Below, in pieces: positions 42,613 to 52,462 of a DNA stretch of 64,000 bases (the first letter of the stretch is position 1; each line of letters starts with the position of its first letter). The stretch comes from Rhynchopus euleeides (Eukaryota > Euglenozoa > Diplonemea > Diplonemida > Diplonemidae). A program made the translations under genes and the position numbers. The DNA is taken from positions 326,727-390,726 of the forward strand of contig OY723248.1 of the NCBI GenBank assembly GCA_963210315.1. Reading direction: 5' to 3'. Below the pieces are notes generated by a model. It was not told the origin of the DNA. It did no database searches and worked only from the letters and a program-made list of their open reading frames with translations.

Positions 42613-44411
42613 AGAGCATCACCTTCGCGCAGGATTCGATAGGGGAGGGGGGGCGGAGAGGAGGAGAGGGGGGGGGGGGGGGGTAAAGCGATGTACCACG
42701 CGGAACACTTTGCTGCGCAGTCACTCAGCGCACATGAAAGAGAGATATGGAGAGGCAATTCAGAGGCTGCGCTGAAACGGGAGACGTGCTAATCCTTGAG
42801 GACGCAAACACAGCCCACTGCTCCTGTCTTTCCTGTGGATGTGGGCATCGAGCGACGACTCAACACACATTGTTCCGCGGGGTCTTGCTGGCCATCCCAG
42901 GTCCAGCGACACTCGAGGCACGGAGGGCCTTCGTTCAGAAAGGCAGACCAGTGGGGGCATTCGCTCTGTGTCAAACTGTGCCAGCTTGCCCCCTCTTTTG
43001 AGAGATGACTCACTGGTCTGCGTTGCACGGAGCGAAGCCCCCAGTGTGCCGCCTCTTGCAAGAGGAGGCCAACTGGCACAGTTTGACACAGAACAGAAAG
43101 GCCCCCCATCGGGATACGGAAATCCTACCCTTTCGCTGGATTAGTTGAAAACACCCTCGTCCAGGAACTGCAAACAAAGACAGCTTTTCGCTGAGCGCAC
43201 GTTATTTTACGTGTCTCGAGGCTGGGGTGTTGATCCTCCCCAGCGAGCTTGTCGTCTGATCCCTCGAATCGAGCAAAAGAAATAAATATACGTTAGTTAC
43301 GCGAGTGTTGTTGGAACGCAGACCCCAATGAAAATAAAGATAGTGCTGTTGTTTGTGTGCCAAAGCCGGGGGAGGGGGGAGCAGGAAGGGGTTGCAGAGG
43401 TTGTGCACTCCAAAGTGGAAAGGAGGGTGCAAGGAGCAGCGGTTCGATCAGACACGCACATCTCGCCATCGCCGGGACCCTGGCAGCTTCCCATCCTACA
43501 CAGGCACAGACCCAGGGCTCTTCCAACCTGCTGGGAAAGGATATGACCAACCAGCTCGGGCACTTCCTGGGCGGTGTTCGCTCTGGGTGGAGGTGGAGAG
43601 CCGGTCCTTGCTGGCACAGTCAGCAAAGACGCAGGGTGCACCGGGGTGACTGGAGGCGAGCACGAAGCTCACCCCACATCTTGAAGAGCCTCTCTTCTGC
43701 ACCGGTGATATCAGAAAAAAAACACCGGATCCTCCACGTACGAATGTTGGAAAATTGGCAGGATTCCGTAGTGTGATCGGGTTTCCAGTGGTCGACGGAC
43801 TGGTCGGAAAGTATCAGACATGCCGATTTCGACCGGTCGGATAACTGTACGAGCGTCGTGTACAGTATAGAGTTCACCCCATTTTTGCGACCCAGTATAT
43901 TTACAGGCGTGGCAATGCAGGGACGAGTCAAAATATCAGCCGGGTCAAAGATGAGTACCAGATGCAAAGTCATAGAAATGTCTCAGTGAAAGCGATACGG
44001 CGGAGCAACTCACGCCACTTGACAGAGCACTGTCGATGGCCTTCACCACACACCGCAAGAGTGAGCCACACCACAACTGCAGTGCAAAATGAATCATACG
44101 AAACAATACACAAACCACACGCAAACCTTCCCCACCTGCCATGGGGCTTGATGCCATACATGCACACACGGTCGCTGTGCCATAAGCAGACTGTATTGAA
44201 CTGCGGCACGTAGCTCCCAAGCGAATTCGAAAGTTGTCACCACGATGCACGTACGTTTTACTGCAGCGCGGAACACACCTCAGCATCCACCTTGGTGCAA
44301 ATGCACAGACACACACACGCCACGGGGCCAAATGACTTGTCGATAAGCACATCCCTCGTGATGGCAGAAAAAGGCCAACAATGATCACATGGCCACTGTA
44401 CACTCGACGCG
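42613..44411. other. Intergenic downstream of cyclase-like gene A
   Basis: G-rich tract at 42667-42684. A 30-bp segment at 42954-42994 (GGGGGCATTCGCTCTGTGTC) is partly inverted at 43060-43097 (GCCAACTGGCACAGTTTGAC). No gene seen. Confidence 0.4.
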
Positions 44412-46202
44412 CTACACGTGCACGACGAGGGGCTGGCGGCTCCCCATTCGTTGGACTGCCTCAGAGTACTGCAAGCGCACTGATTCCTCCATCCGCTCTC
44501 TGTGTGTCCTGCCCTCAATGAAGGCTTCGATTGCTTCATTGTAGTCACTCCAGTCACGGTCCTTAAACTCATACATCCATTCCATCTTCTTCTCGCCGAC
44601 GACGAGCAGCACCTCGAAGACACGGCGCAGTGGGGACTGCAGGTCGGGGGACAGACACTCGGAAGCCGCCGTGATGCGCAGCAGCCTCGGTACCAGGCGG
44701 GAGGAATGCATGCGGTGCGCACTCTGCCACGTGTTGGCGGAGCACAGGATGCCGACACCCAACGCGCGCCCCGCCCGCTCCACTGCATGCGCTTCGCTCA
44801 CAAGCTCCCCAATGATACTGAATCGCCGCAGCTCCGAACAGCCCATGTCCCCACACTTCGCACGCCCCGACGCAATTCCGATGTTGGCAACCGCTGTACA
44901 CTGCTTCCCGAGGGAGAACATCAGGCTCTTCGCAGCACCGCACGCTGCCTCGGCATCAGCGGAGCACCGCCGCGACGCGTTGAAGGACGACATGATGCGA
45001 TCCCCGATGAACACATCCACAATCCCACGCCCTTTCTCGACCGCACGCAGCGTCTCCTCCAGAACATTTCCGAAGATGGCGGCAAACAACTCCAGGTCTC
45101 TGTCCAGCCTCTGTAGAGAGCTGATGACGTTGACTTCCATCAGAGACAGGCGGATGTCGCGCAAGATGCCCCACTGCGGCGCAGTGGGCCGCTGCGTGGC
45201 CGCCACACTTACCACCTGCAGGCGTAGCGGCTCCACCGCAGGCGACGCACTGCTCTGCGTTGTGCTGCTGTCCTCATCGTGCCCCGCAGCCGCCTCCACA
45301 CCCACACCGGGGGCACTGGGTGCAGCACCCGGCGTGTCTGCCTCGGGCGGCGAACGCATCTGAATGCAGGACTTCGGGAGGTAGGGCCGGTAGGAGCGCA
45401 GGTTGGTCTCGAGGCACTGCAGGGCGGCGTGCATTGCCGCCGGAAGCTGCTCATCGCACTGCGCGAGGATCTCAGCCACCCTATCGACATCGTAGTCCGC
45501 CAGCAGAATGGCGATGCCCTGCACCGTCTCCACCGTCCGCTTCATCGCTGCCTGCTCGCGGTCCACCTGCCGCGCGAACCCACGGGTCGCGATGAAGTCG
45601 AACAAAAACACAAATATCCCAAACCCCTGGTACACCGCAGTGTTGGATGCAGGCGGGCAGGGCAGCGCCTCACACTCCATCAAGCTCATCACGAGCTGCC
45701 GCCGCTGCTCCTGGGAGGGCAGCAGCGGCAGGTCGTAGAGCCCGAAGCGGTTCTCCTTCTCAACCCAGGTCACCACCATCCACACCACCCCGATGGTGAC
45801 GAGGGCGCCAGCCACACGGTTGTCCAGGCGCAGGACAAGGGCAAAGTCGACGAGGAGGACGAATATGGGCCACCCCGACTGCAGGTCTGTCACATAGAAG
45901 CTGATGTCGATCATCAGGACGGCAACAACCTGCACCGCGAGCCAGCCGATGAACACCGCCGGTGTGTAGGTGAGCCCGCAGAGGCCGATTCCCACAACCA
46001 GGAGGTTGCCCACAAGCCCGAGAAGGATCGCTAAACCCCCTAAGGTAAAGGAGCCTTCGCCGAGGCGGGGTGCATAGATGAGAGCAGCCGCCACGCTCGC
46101 AAAGAAGCAGAAGAGGAGAAAGAGCTCGCGGCGTCGCCGCAGGAAACCCGTCAGCGAGCCACCCTGCGACACGATGCGCTCATAGTGCGCGCGGAAGTCC
46201 AT
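44412..46202 (-). CDS. Membrane protein with class III nucleotidyl cyclase-like domain (A)
   Basis: 596 residues. About five to six membrane segments lie in the first 230 residues (LFLLFCFFASVAAALIY, LAILLGLVGNLLVVGIGL, VFIGWLAVQVVAVLMIDISF, FVLLVDFALVL, FGIFVFLFDFIATRGF). A linker containing a Pro/Ser/Thr-rich stretch follows, then a cyclase homology domain at about 340-500. The block VDVFIGDRIMSSFN keeps the second metal-binding Asp (kfiGD), and NIGIASGRAKCGDMG ... IIGELVSEAHAVERAGRALG matches the C-terminal half. At the first metal Asp position ('FaDi') it has LMEVNVISSL, so canonical two-metal catalysis is doubtful. The C-terminal tail is conserved with gene B. The ATG at 46202 is preferred because codons upstream read a C/CA-rich leader. 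Confidence 0.82.
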   Translation of the reverse strand: MDFRAHYERIVSQGGSLTGFLRRRRELFLLFCFFASVAAALIYAPRLGEGSFTLGGLAILLGLVGNLLVVGIGLCGLTYTPAVFIGWLAVQVVAVLMIDISFYVTDLQSGWPIFVLLVDFALVLRLDNRVAGALVTIGVVWMVVTWVEKENRFGLYDLPLLPSQEQRRQLVMSLMECEALPCPPASNTAVYQGFGIFVFLFDFIATRGFARQVDREQAAMKRTVETVQGIAILLADYDVDRVAEILAQCDEQLPAAMHAALQCLETNLRSYRPYLPKSCIQMRSPPEADTPGAAPSAPGVGVEAAAGHDEDSSTTQSSASPAVEPLRLQVVSVAATQRPTAPQWGILRDIRLSLMEVNVISSLQRLDRDLELFAAIFGNVLEETLRAVEKGRGIVDVFIGDRIMSSFNASRRCSADAEAACGAAKSLMFSLGKQCTAVANIGIASGRAKCGDMGCSELRRFSIIGELVSEAHAVERAGRALGVGILCSANTWQSAHRMHSSRLVPRLLRITAASECLSPDLQSPLRRVFEVLLVVGEKKMEWMYEFKDRDWSDYNEAIEAFIEGRTHRERMEESVRLQYSEAVQRMGSRQPLVVHV

Positions 46203-47250
46203 TGTGTGGGCGGGGTGCGAGAGAGGGGGTGGGGGAGGGTGTGTGGTGTGGGTGCGAGGGGTGGGACAGCACAGAGGCACCGGCCACAACGCGTATCTTT
46301 TGGGGCTGCTCCTGATGCGACGGCACCCCCCCTGACATGCACGCGCGCGCGCACCCCCCGCCCCAGCCCCACACCCGAGCTGCAACCAGCCGTCGGGGGG
46401 CCTGTTCCTGTGGGGTGTGTGATGTCAAGTGTTGGTGTGACTCGTGTGGTGGTCGCGTTGAGTGTGCTCTGTGAGTGATGATCTCCGACCTGTGTTGTGC
46501 CGGCTGTGGACTGTCATCCCCTTCACTCAAGACGGCATGCACTGCAGGTCGGGGAGGGGGGCATGGACATCTACTGATCACCTGCATTGCGCACGTCTCC
46601 AGGGTTGAGCTGCAGTTGAGTATCCCCGGCCGCTGTGGAAACAACGGGCACAGGGCAGACGCAGATCGCTGCTCCGAAGGCGGAGCGGGGGGCCTGGTCT
46701 GCATAAGTAAATGTAATTAGGAGTACAGGAAGTGTTGAAAGGGAATCAAATCTGGGAGGTGCGTTGTTTGTGTGGATGAACGGTGCCTGTATGCATGCTA
46801 GGTACCGAATGCTGCCACGATCCTTGTGCCGACGAAAGCTAGTGCCGACCTTCAAATAAGGCGTAATGTCCGTGCAGCCGGGGTATAGATCTGCAGATGG
46901 AAGGCGAACCGTGTCTGTCAAAGGGTGCGCTTCCTGGTTGGCATTAGCACCCTGGAAGCGCACGAGCTCGCTGACAAAGAGGGGTACAGCTTGAGGGCTC
47001 CGCCGATCTCTTTCTTGTGGACGGACATGGTGCGTCGGAGTGTGCAGGGATGGGGAGGGATACAATATGTGCTCGAATGATGAAGACAGGTCAAACGCGG
47101 GTCTTGCGCAAAAAACGGACAGAAGTCATGTTGTGGCAAAACAAATACGAGCGTTGGCTACGCCGAACCGCAACAGAAAATGATGCGGATATACATTGAT
47201 GGTGAAAACATCAGTCGGATCAGTGGGTGCCTTCGGTCAGAGAAATACAA
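46203..47250. other. Intergenic upstream of cyclase-like gene A
   Basis: Pyrimidine-rich sequence (minus strand) directly before the ATG. The remainder has no gene that I can support. Confidence 0.4.
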
Positions 47251-47254
47251 TAAT

Positions 47255-48330
47255 TTTGGGGTGATCGAGAACCGGGTTCCGTGTAGGTTCCGTGTACGTT
47301 CCGTGTGGGTTCCGTGTGGGTGGTAGGGGTCCCCACCTAAAAAATTCGAGTTTTTTTCGCTGCAGTTTTTCACTGCAACTGCACAGTATCCCACGCTACC
47401 CGAGCTCAACCTTCTACAAGTGTGCGTATCCTGATGACCTGCGCTGCTTGTTGGCCAGCGCACTGGGCTCTACTTTTGCTTCTCGGACACTGACAAGCAA
47501 AAAGTGACTGGAGGAGGCAGCTCGCCGACCCACACCACCCACCCAGCGGGACCCCCTCACGGATCTTCCAAAAACCCCGTTCTTTTGAACGTTTGGAATC
47601 TGTGCGGGTCGTGGGGTCATTTTCGCCATGGGGTGCCTGTCTCCACCACTCCCGTGATCATCATGTGGGCCAAATCCTGCAGTAAACCGCTACCCTGCAG
47701 GGTTGCGTTGCGTCTAAAGACGTCTGCCTCCAGGCCCACCAGTGCTGCCGCGGTTTGGTGGGCTCGATTGGCATACCTTGATTGGTTGGATTGGCTGTGG
47801 CTGGTCCAGGGGAAGTGGTAGGACAGAAGGGGTTGGAATGCCCAACTACACTACAACCCCCACCAAATACAAGCCAACTTGGGCGACGCTGGGCGAGGGT
47901 GGCGAACATGGTGCGAGTGCTGGGCAACGCCAACAAGGCGGCTTGTTTTCAACGGTACCGATAACGGTGTGTGTTGGTGCATTCCCTCCTACGTAAAGGA
48001 GGAAATCGCCGAACTTTGACAAAAATTAGCGGTGTCCCCTGTAGACAAGCACTACAGGAAGGGGGGCGGTGCCTCACTGCCGCCGGAGGCCACGGTAGTG
48101 AACATCTGTTCCTTCCGGGCTGAACTGGATCGCTCCGACATCAGGTCGGAACCCAGTGCTGCGCGGGAGTTACTGGAAGCAGTAGAATGACAGCACAAGA
48201 GTGAACATGTTCCCTAGAAAACAACCCGCCCTATTTCCCGAAAAATCTGCAAGGGGTGTTCCGTGTAGGTTCCGTGTAGGTTCCGTGTCGGTTGCGTGTG
48301 GGTCAAAAACGCGATTTCGATCACCCCAAA
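47255..48330. mobile_element. TIR element carrying GGTTCCGTGT tandem repeats (about 1.08 kb)
   Basis: Inverted ends TTTTGGGGTGATCGAG (47255) and TCGATCACCCCAAA (to 48330), both flanked by TAAT (47251-47254, 48331-48334). Just inside each end is a tandem of 10-bp GGTTCCGTGT(A/G) units, four copies on each side and in the same orientation. The interior has a satellite fragment, an inverted copy of the 5.8-kb repeat and no transposase. Confidence 0.7.
47522..47640 (+). repeat. Solo copy of the 195-bp satellite
   Basis: CACCCAGCGGGACCCCCTC, CCGTTCTTTTGAACGTTTGG and GTGCGGGTCGTGGGGTCATT match units at 3.5-4.6 kb, closest to the last one (GCCATGGGGTGCC). Confidence 0.85.
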
Positions 48331-48532
48331 TAATGGAAGTAAGAGCCCAACTCGCAAAGTAGGTGGCAAAATGACACGGCTTGGCACAGTGTGGAGCCTC
48401 CAGTTCTGAGTGGGTTCAACAGAATGACTCTTTTCGGCCAGATATATCAGTTGCCTTTGACCCTTTGTCCCAAGTCACATGGCTGGTGTACGGATTGATA
48501 CACGTGCCCAGGTCCACACATACTGTGAATTA

Positions 48533-48662
48533 CAGTATACCAACACCGACGGGTAAAAACACCGGAGGGTGTAAACACCGGTGGATTTCACAATTTTGGG
48601 GAGCTAAGGTGGGTTTGTACCCCACCGATGTTTTTACCCCACCGGTGTTTGTTGGTATCCTG
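48533..48662. mobile_element. Short MITE, Tc1/mariner-like ends (130 bp)
   Basis: TA|CAGTATACCAACACCG ... GGTGTTTGTTGGTATCCTG|TA. Inverted ends about 15 bp plus TAAAAACAYCGG subterminal copies on both sides. CAG-type ends with TA duplication resemble Tc1/mariner MITEs. Confidence 0.65.
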
Positions 48663-48699
48663 TAGTGCAAATCTGAAAGAGAGAAATAAAGAGAGAGCC

Positions 48700-48820
48700 G
48701 AAGGCATTCGTCGATCGCAACATCACACGCGCCTGTGGTGATGTACTGCAAGGATTTGCAAGGGCACAGTTTCCTGCGTTGTGAGCACAACTCTCAAAAA
48801 AAAAGGATCATATCTCAAAC
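48700..48820 (+). repeat. Dispersed repeat shared with 21290-21425
   Basis: ATTCGTCGATCGCAACATC ... AGTTTCCTGCGTTGTGAGCA; diverged copy, same orientation. Confidence 0.7.
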
Positions 48821-48862
48821 GGCGATCCCGACTGGCATGCTGTGAAGTGCTCAGACAATTCC

Positions 48863-50611
48863 TTACACGCATATAAAGAGGGGTTCAGGATCCCCGTACT
48901 GCCGCCGGTTCTCCATAAACTGCTCCTCCTGCCTCCCCTGCAGACCGGCCATACAGGGTTGCCCTTGCAGGTACATCTCAACAGCTGCGTTGTATGCCGT
49001 CCATTCAACAGCTTCAAGCTCATACATCCACTCGGCACTGGAAACCGTCGCCCTCCCGACCAGCCGCAGCACTTCGAAGAGGCGGCACAGGCGCATGCTC
49101 GTGTGGGGCAGTAAGTTCTTCGAGATTTGCATGTTTCGTGGGATCTGGCGCACACCGTGTTGGCGGTGTGCCTTCTGCCACGTGTTGGCGGAGCACAGGA
49201 TGCCGACACCCAACGCGCGTCCCGCCCGCTCCACTGCATGCGCTTCGCTCACAAGCTCCCCAATGATGCTGAATCGCCGCAGCTCCGAACAGCCCATGTC
49301 CCCACACTTCGCACGCCCCGTTGTAATCCCGATGTTGGCAACCGCTGCACACTGCTTCCCGAGGGAGAACATCAGGCTCTTCGCAGCACCGCACGCTGCC
49401 TCGGCATCAGCGGAGCACCGCCGCGACGCGTTGAAGGACGACATGATGCGATCCCCGATGAACACATCCACAATCCCCGAGGCAGCGTCGACTGCAGACA
49501 CCGTGTGGCTCAGCACACTCGTGAAGGCGACGCAGAACGGCTCTGTATCCCGTTCGATGAGAGGCGTCGCATTCACCATGTTGACATTCATCAGGCTCAG
49601 ACGTGCCACCTCCCCCACGTACAGCTTGTAACCCGACACCGAAAGCATCGACTCATACCGGCTCAAATCGCTCGACTCGGTTGAGGCAGCCCTTGACCCG
49701 GATTGGGGTGATGTTGGGGCATCTGAGGCCGCCTCATCGCCCTGCAGCACATGAATGCAGGACTTCGGGATGTAGGGCCGGTAGATCTGCAGGTTCCTCG
49801 CCAGGCGGAGCAGGGCCCCGTGCATGGCTTCGGGAAGCTGGGACCTCCCCTGCTCGAGGATACAGTCCACCGTGTCCACGTCGTAGCTCGCCAGCAGAGC
49901 GGCAACCCTTTGCACAGTCGCAATCGTCTTCTCCATCGAAGACTGCTCCGCACGCGCCTGCATAGCAAAGGCGCGTGTGATCAAGAAGTCAACAACGAAT
50001 ATGAACAGGCCGACCATTATCTGCACCCCTGCGGAATTGCTTGCGGGGGGGCACGGCGGACTGTCGCAGTCCATGAAGCTCCATATGAGGCTGCGGCGTT
50101 CTCTCTCCTGTATCAGGAGGGGCAGGTCGTAGAGCCCGAATCGGGACATGCGCTCAGCCCAGGTCAGCCCCATCCACCCGACCGTCAGGCCCACTAGGGA
50201 GTTCGTGAGCCACGACTGCACCTCGAGCACCAAGGAGAGGTGCACCAGGAGGAGGAAGGCCGGCCACCCGCATGCCAGGTAGTGGACGTACAGCCCGACG
50301 TCTGCGAAGGCGATGAAGATGAAGTGCAGCAGGAGCCAGCCAGAGGTGAACCCGTCGGAGCAGCGGAACTGCAGGTGGGAGGCGAGCAGAACGACGGTCA
50401 GCACATCGACGCACATTGCGAAAACCAGACACTGCGCCGCGAAAGGGATCTCGCCGTACCGCACGAAGGCGGATGCGACGACACATATGCCAAGAATAAT
50501 GATGGCCACACCTGTGTGCATCAGCGTGCGGCGCCTCAGTCGGTCCATTCCAGAATGATCTGCGCATCCAGTGATCGCATGTCGGTAGGCATCTTTCACC
50601 CAGGCCAGCAT
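48863..50611 (-). CDS. Membrane protein with class III nucleotidyl cyclase-like domain (B)
   Basis: 582 residues, paralogue of gene A. Six hydrophobic segments lie in the first 225 residues (for example TGVAIIILGICVVASAFV, CLVFAMCVDVLTVVLLAS, WLLLHFIFIAFADVGLYV, MVGLFIFVVDFLITRAF). They are followed by the same linker (YRPYIPKSCIHV; A has YRPYLPKSCIQM) and the cyclase homology domain at about 330-490. VDVFIGDRIMSSFN and NIGITTGRAKCGDMG are retained. The first metal Asp region reads LMNVNMVN, again without Asp. Residues VDVFIGD through GILCSANTW are nearly identical to gene A although flanks differ widely. Start: MLAWVKDAYRHAIT at 50611, 15-30 nt after possible leader acceptors. Could be an inactive partner of an active cyclase or a sensor. 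Confidence 0.82.
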   Translation of the reverse strand: MLAWVKDAYRHAITGCADHSGMDRLRRRTLMHTGVAIIILGICVVASAFVRYGEIPFAAQCLVFAMCVDVLTVVLLASHLQFRCSDGFTSGWLLLHFIFIAFADVGLYVHYLACGWPAFLLLVHLSLVLEVQSWLTNSLVGLTVGWMGLTWAERMSRFGLYDLPLLIQERERRSLIWSFMDCDSPPCPPASNSAGVQIMVGLFIFVVDFLITRAFAMQARAEQSSMEKTIATVQRVAALLASYDVDTVDCILEQGRSQLPEAMHGALLRLARNLQIYRPYIPKSCIHVLQGDEAASDAPTSPQSGSRAASTESSDLSRYESMLSVSGYKLYVGEVARLSLMNVNMVNATPLIERDTEPFCVAFTSVLSHTVSAVDAASGIVDVFIGDRIMSSFNASRRCSADAEAACGAAKSLMFSLGKQCAAVANIGITTGRAKCGDMGCSELRRFSIIGELVSEAHAVERAGRALGVGILCSANTWQKAHRQHGVRQIPRNMQISKNLLPHTSMRLCRLFEVLRLVGRATVSSAEWMYELEAVEWTAYNAAVEMYLQGQPCMAGLQGRQEEQFMENRRQYGDPEPLFICV

Positions 50612-52091
50612 GGCGGTGTTCCGGCCTGCAACCCAACCCTGGTGTCGCGGGAAAGGGCACCCTGTGGCCCTGTGGTGGAAAGGCGTGTCAGATCCTCGCC
50701 CATCCCAGGCAAACCCTTCGGCTCCCGTGTCAAACAGCTGCATGCAGGTGCGGCACACACAACCTTAGCCAGGGCGGGGGAGAGTGGGGAGAGGGGGGGG
50801 GGGGGGGTGGGTGTTGCCTCAGCCGACACTTCCAAACGCCAAGTCGTCGCCGCAGCTCCCGTAACCCGCTACGGCCGCCACCACCGCCACCCCATCCCGT
50901 TGTTAATTTATGTTCATTCGTGGTATTCTTGTTCTGAGCAGCGGGGGTGCCAGCCCCTCAAGAGAGAGAGAGAGGGGGAGAGAGGGAGAGAGAGAGGGGC
51001 TTCGCTTTTTTGTTTCTGTTTCTGTTGTAAACCGTCCGTCACTGCGCAGCAGGCAGGTGTGCGCGCACCGCCCCTTCAACCCGGGAGAGCGCACTTTTGT
51101 ATTGTTTTGAATTCTTGGCAACGTGCATGCGCATTTCAAAATGTCCTAGTTTTGAAATCACAGCCGCGTGTTGCATGTTGCAGATCTCCGTAGGTGCGAA
51201 ACGCGCGCCGCGTGTGGGTAAGCAGTGGTCACGCGGGGCGCCATGTGTCTTTGCAAAAACGGGGCATCTTTGTGTTTTCTTTGTGATGTTCCCGTCGTGC
51301 GAAAGCGGAAAGTGTTCAGATCTAAAAAATGGAGGGTGTGGGGATGGGTGGGGGGGCTGCAAGAGGGTTTTGTTTTGTACACACCAGGGGGCCAGGCGAC
51401 CAGAACAAACTTCTCACCAAAAAAAGTGTATTTTCCTCTCTCTGCGGTGACCACACTCCAACAAACCAATTGGAAAGCTGTTGTGCCTTGCTGCAATTTT
51501 TGACCCCCAGCATCTGCACCGAATCTACGCCATTCCTTCTGGGCGCATCCTTTGTATTCAGCACGCTCTGGACCTCCCCTAGAAACCCAATGGCTCGTTT
51601 CACAAACCAAACATTCTCCATGTCATCCCCCCCGCAAGCCCAAATATCCAGTGAACCGCCCCTCTTCCCTCCCCCCCGGAGTACCCTGCAACTTTCCACC
51701 ACCGTCTCTTGCCTCATTGGGGCACCCCGAGACCCATTTTCTATGGGAGCTCCACACGACGATGAACCACGCTAATTCATGTCACTCCATTTTAATCACA
51801 CTCCCATACACCCATATGCCGCCACCGGTATAATGTATCCCTTTCTGCCTCCCGCATCATCGCGAGAGATATCTCTTTGGATTCCTTTGCAACTCTTGAA
51901 AACCTTCCGCGGCACTGCCCAATAGTAACACAACGTGGCGCCCACCCCCCCTCTCTTTTCCTTTCGAGGGAGCAAACAGTTTCTCCACGACACCTCCAGC
52001 CCCCCCCCCCCTCTCAAAAGCAAGTTGCGGAGAGTGTCAGTGTCCTGCATCACCGCAGCCTGCTGGTGATGCAGGGACAACCCGGCGGAGG
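50612..52091. other. Intergenic between cyclase-like gene B and Sec16
   Basis: Contains a (GA)n tract at 50961-50998, a G15 tract at about 50793-50806 and sequence without recognisable genes. Confidence 0.4.
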
Positions 52092-52430
52092 TCATGACGA
52101 GTTGAATGCATCGACGTAGCCCCGGGCCATCTGTGCAGGAGGCATGCCCATTGGGGGTGCGCCGTGCATCGCACCAGGTGGCGGTGGCCTGTGCATAGCG
52201 CCTGGTGGCGGAGGGGCGCCCATCCCGGCACCGCCTGCGTCCACAGGGGAAGGGGGCACGGTTGGTGCCTTGGGGGTGGGGAGGGGGGGCCCGTTGCGCA
52301 CGTCCTCCTCGTGCTTCCGCCGCTCTGCGTCCTCCTCCGGATCACCGTTCTTAAACCAGTACTGCCCGGAGGACGGGTCGTAGCCAAAATCGGACTCCTC
52401 GTTGGCGCTGGGGAGGATTGCCTGAGTGAA

Positions 52431-52462
<32 letters not shown>

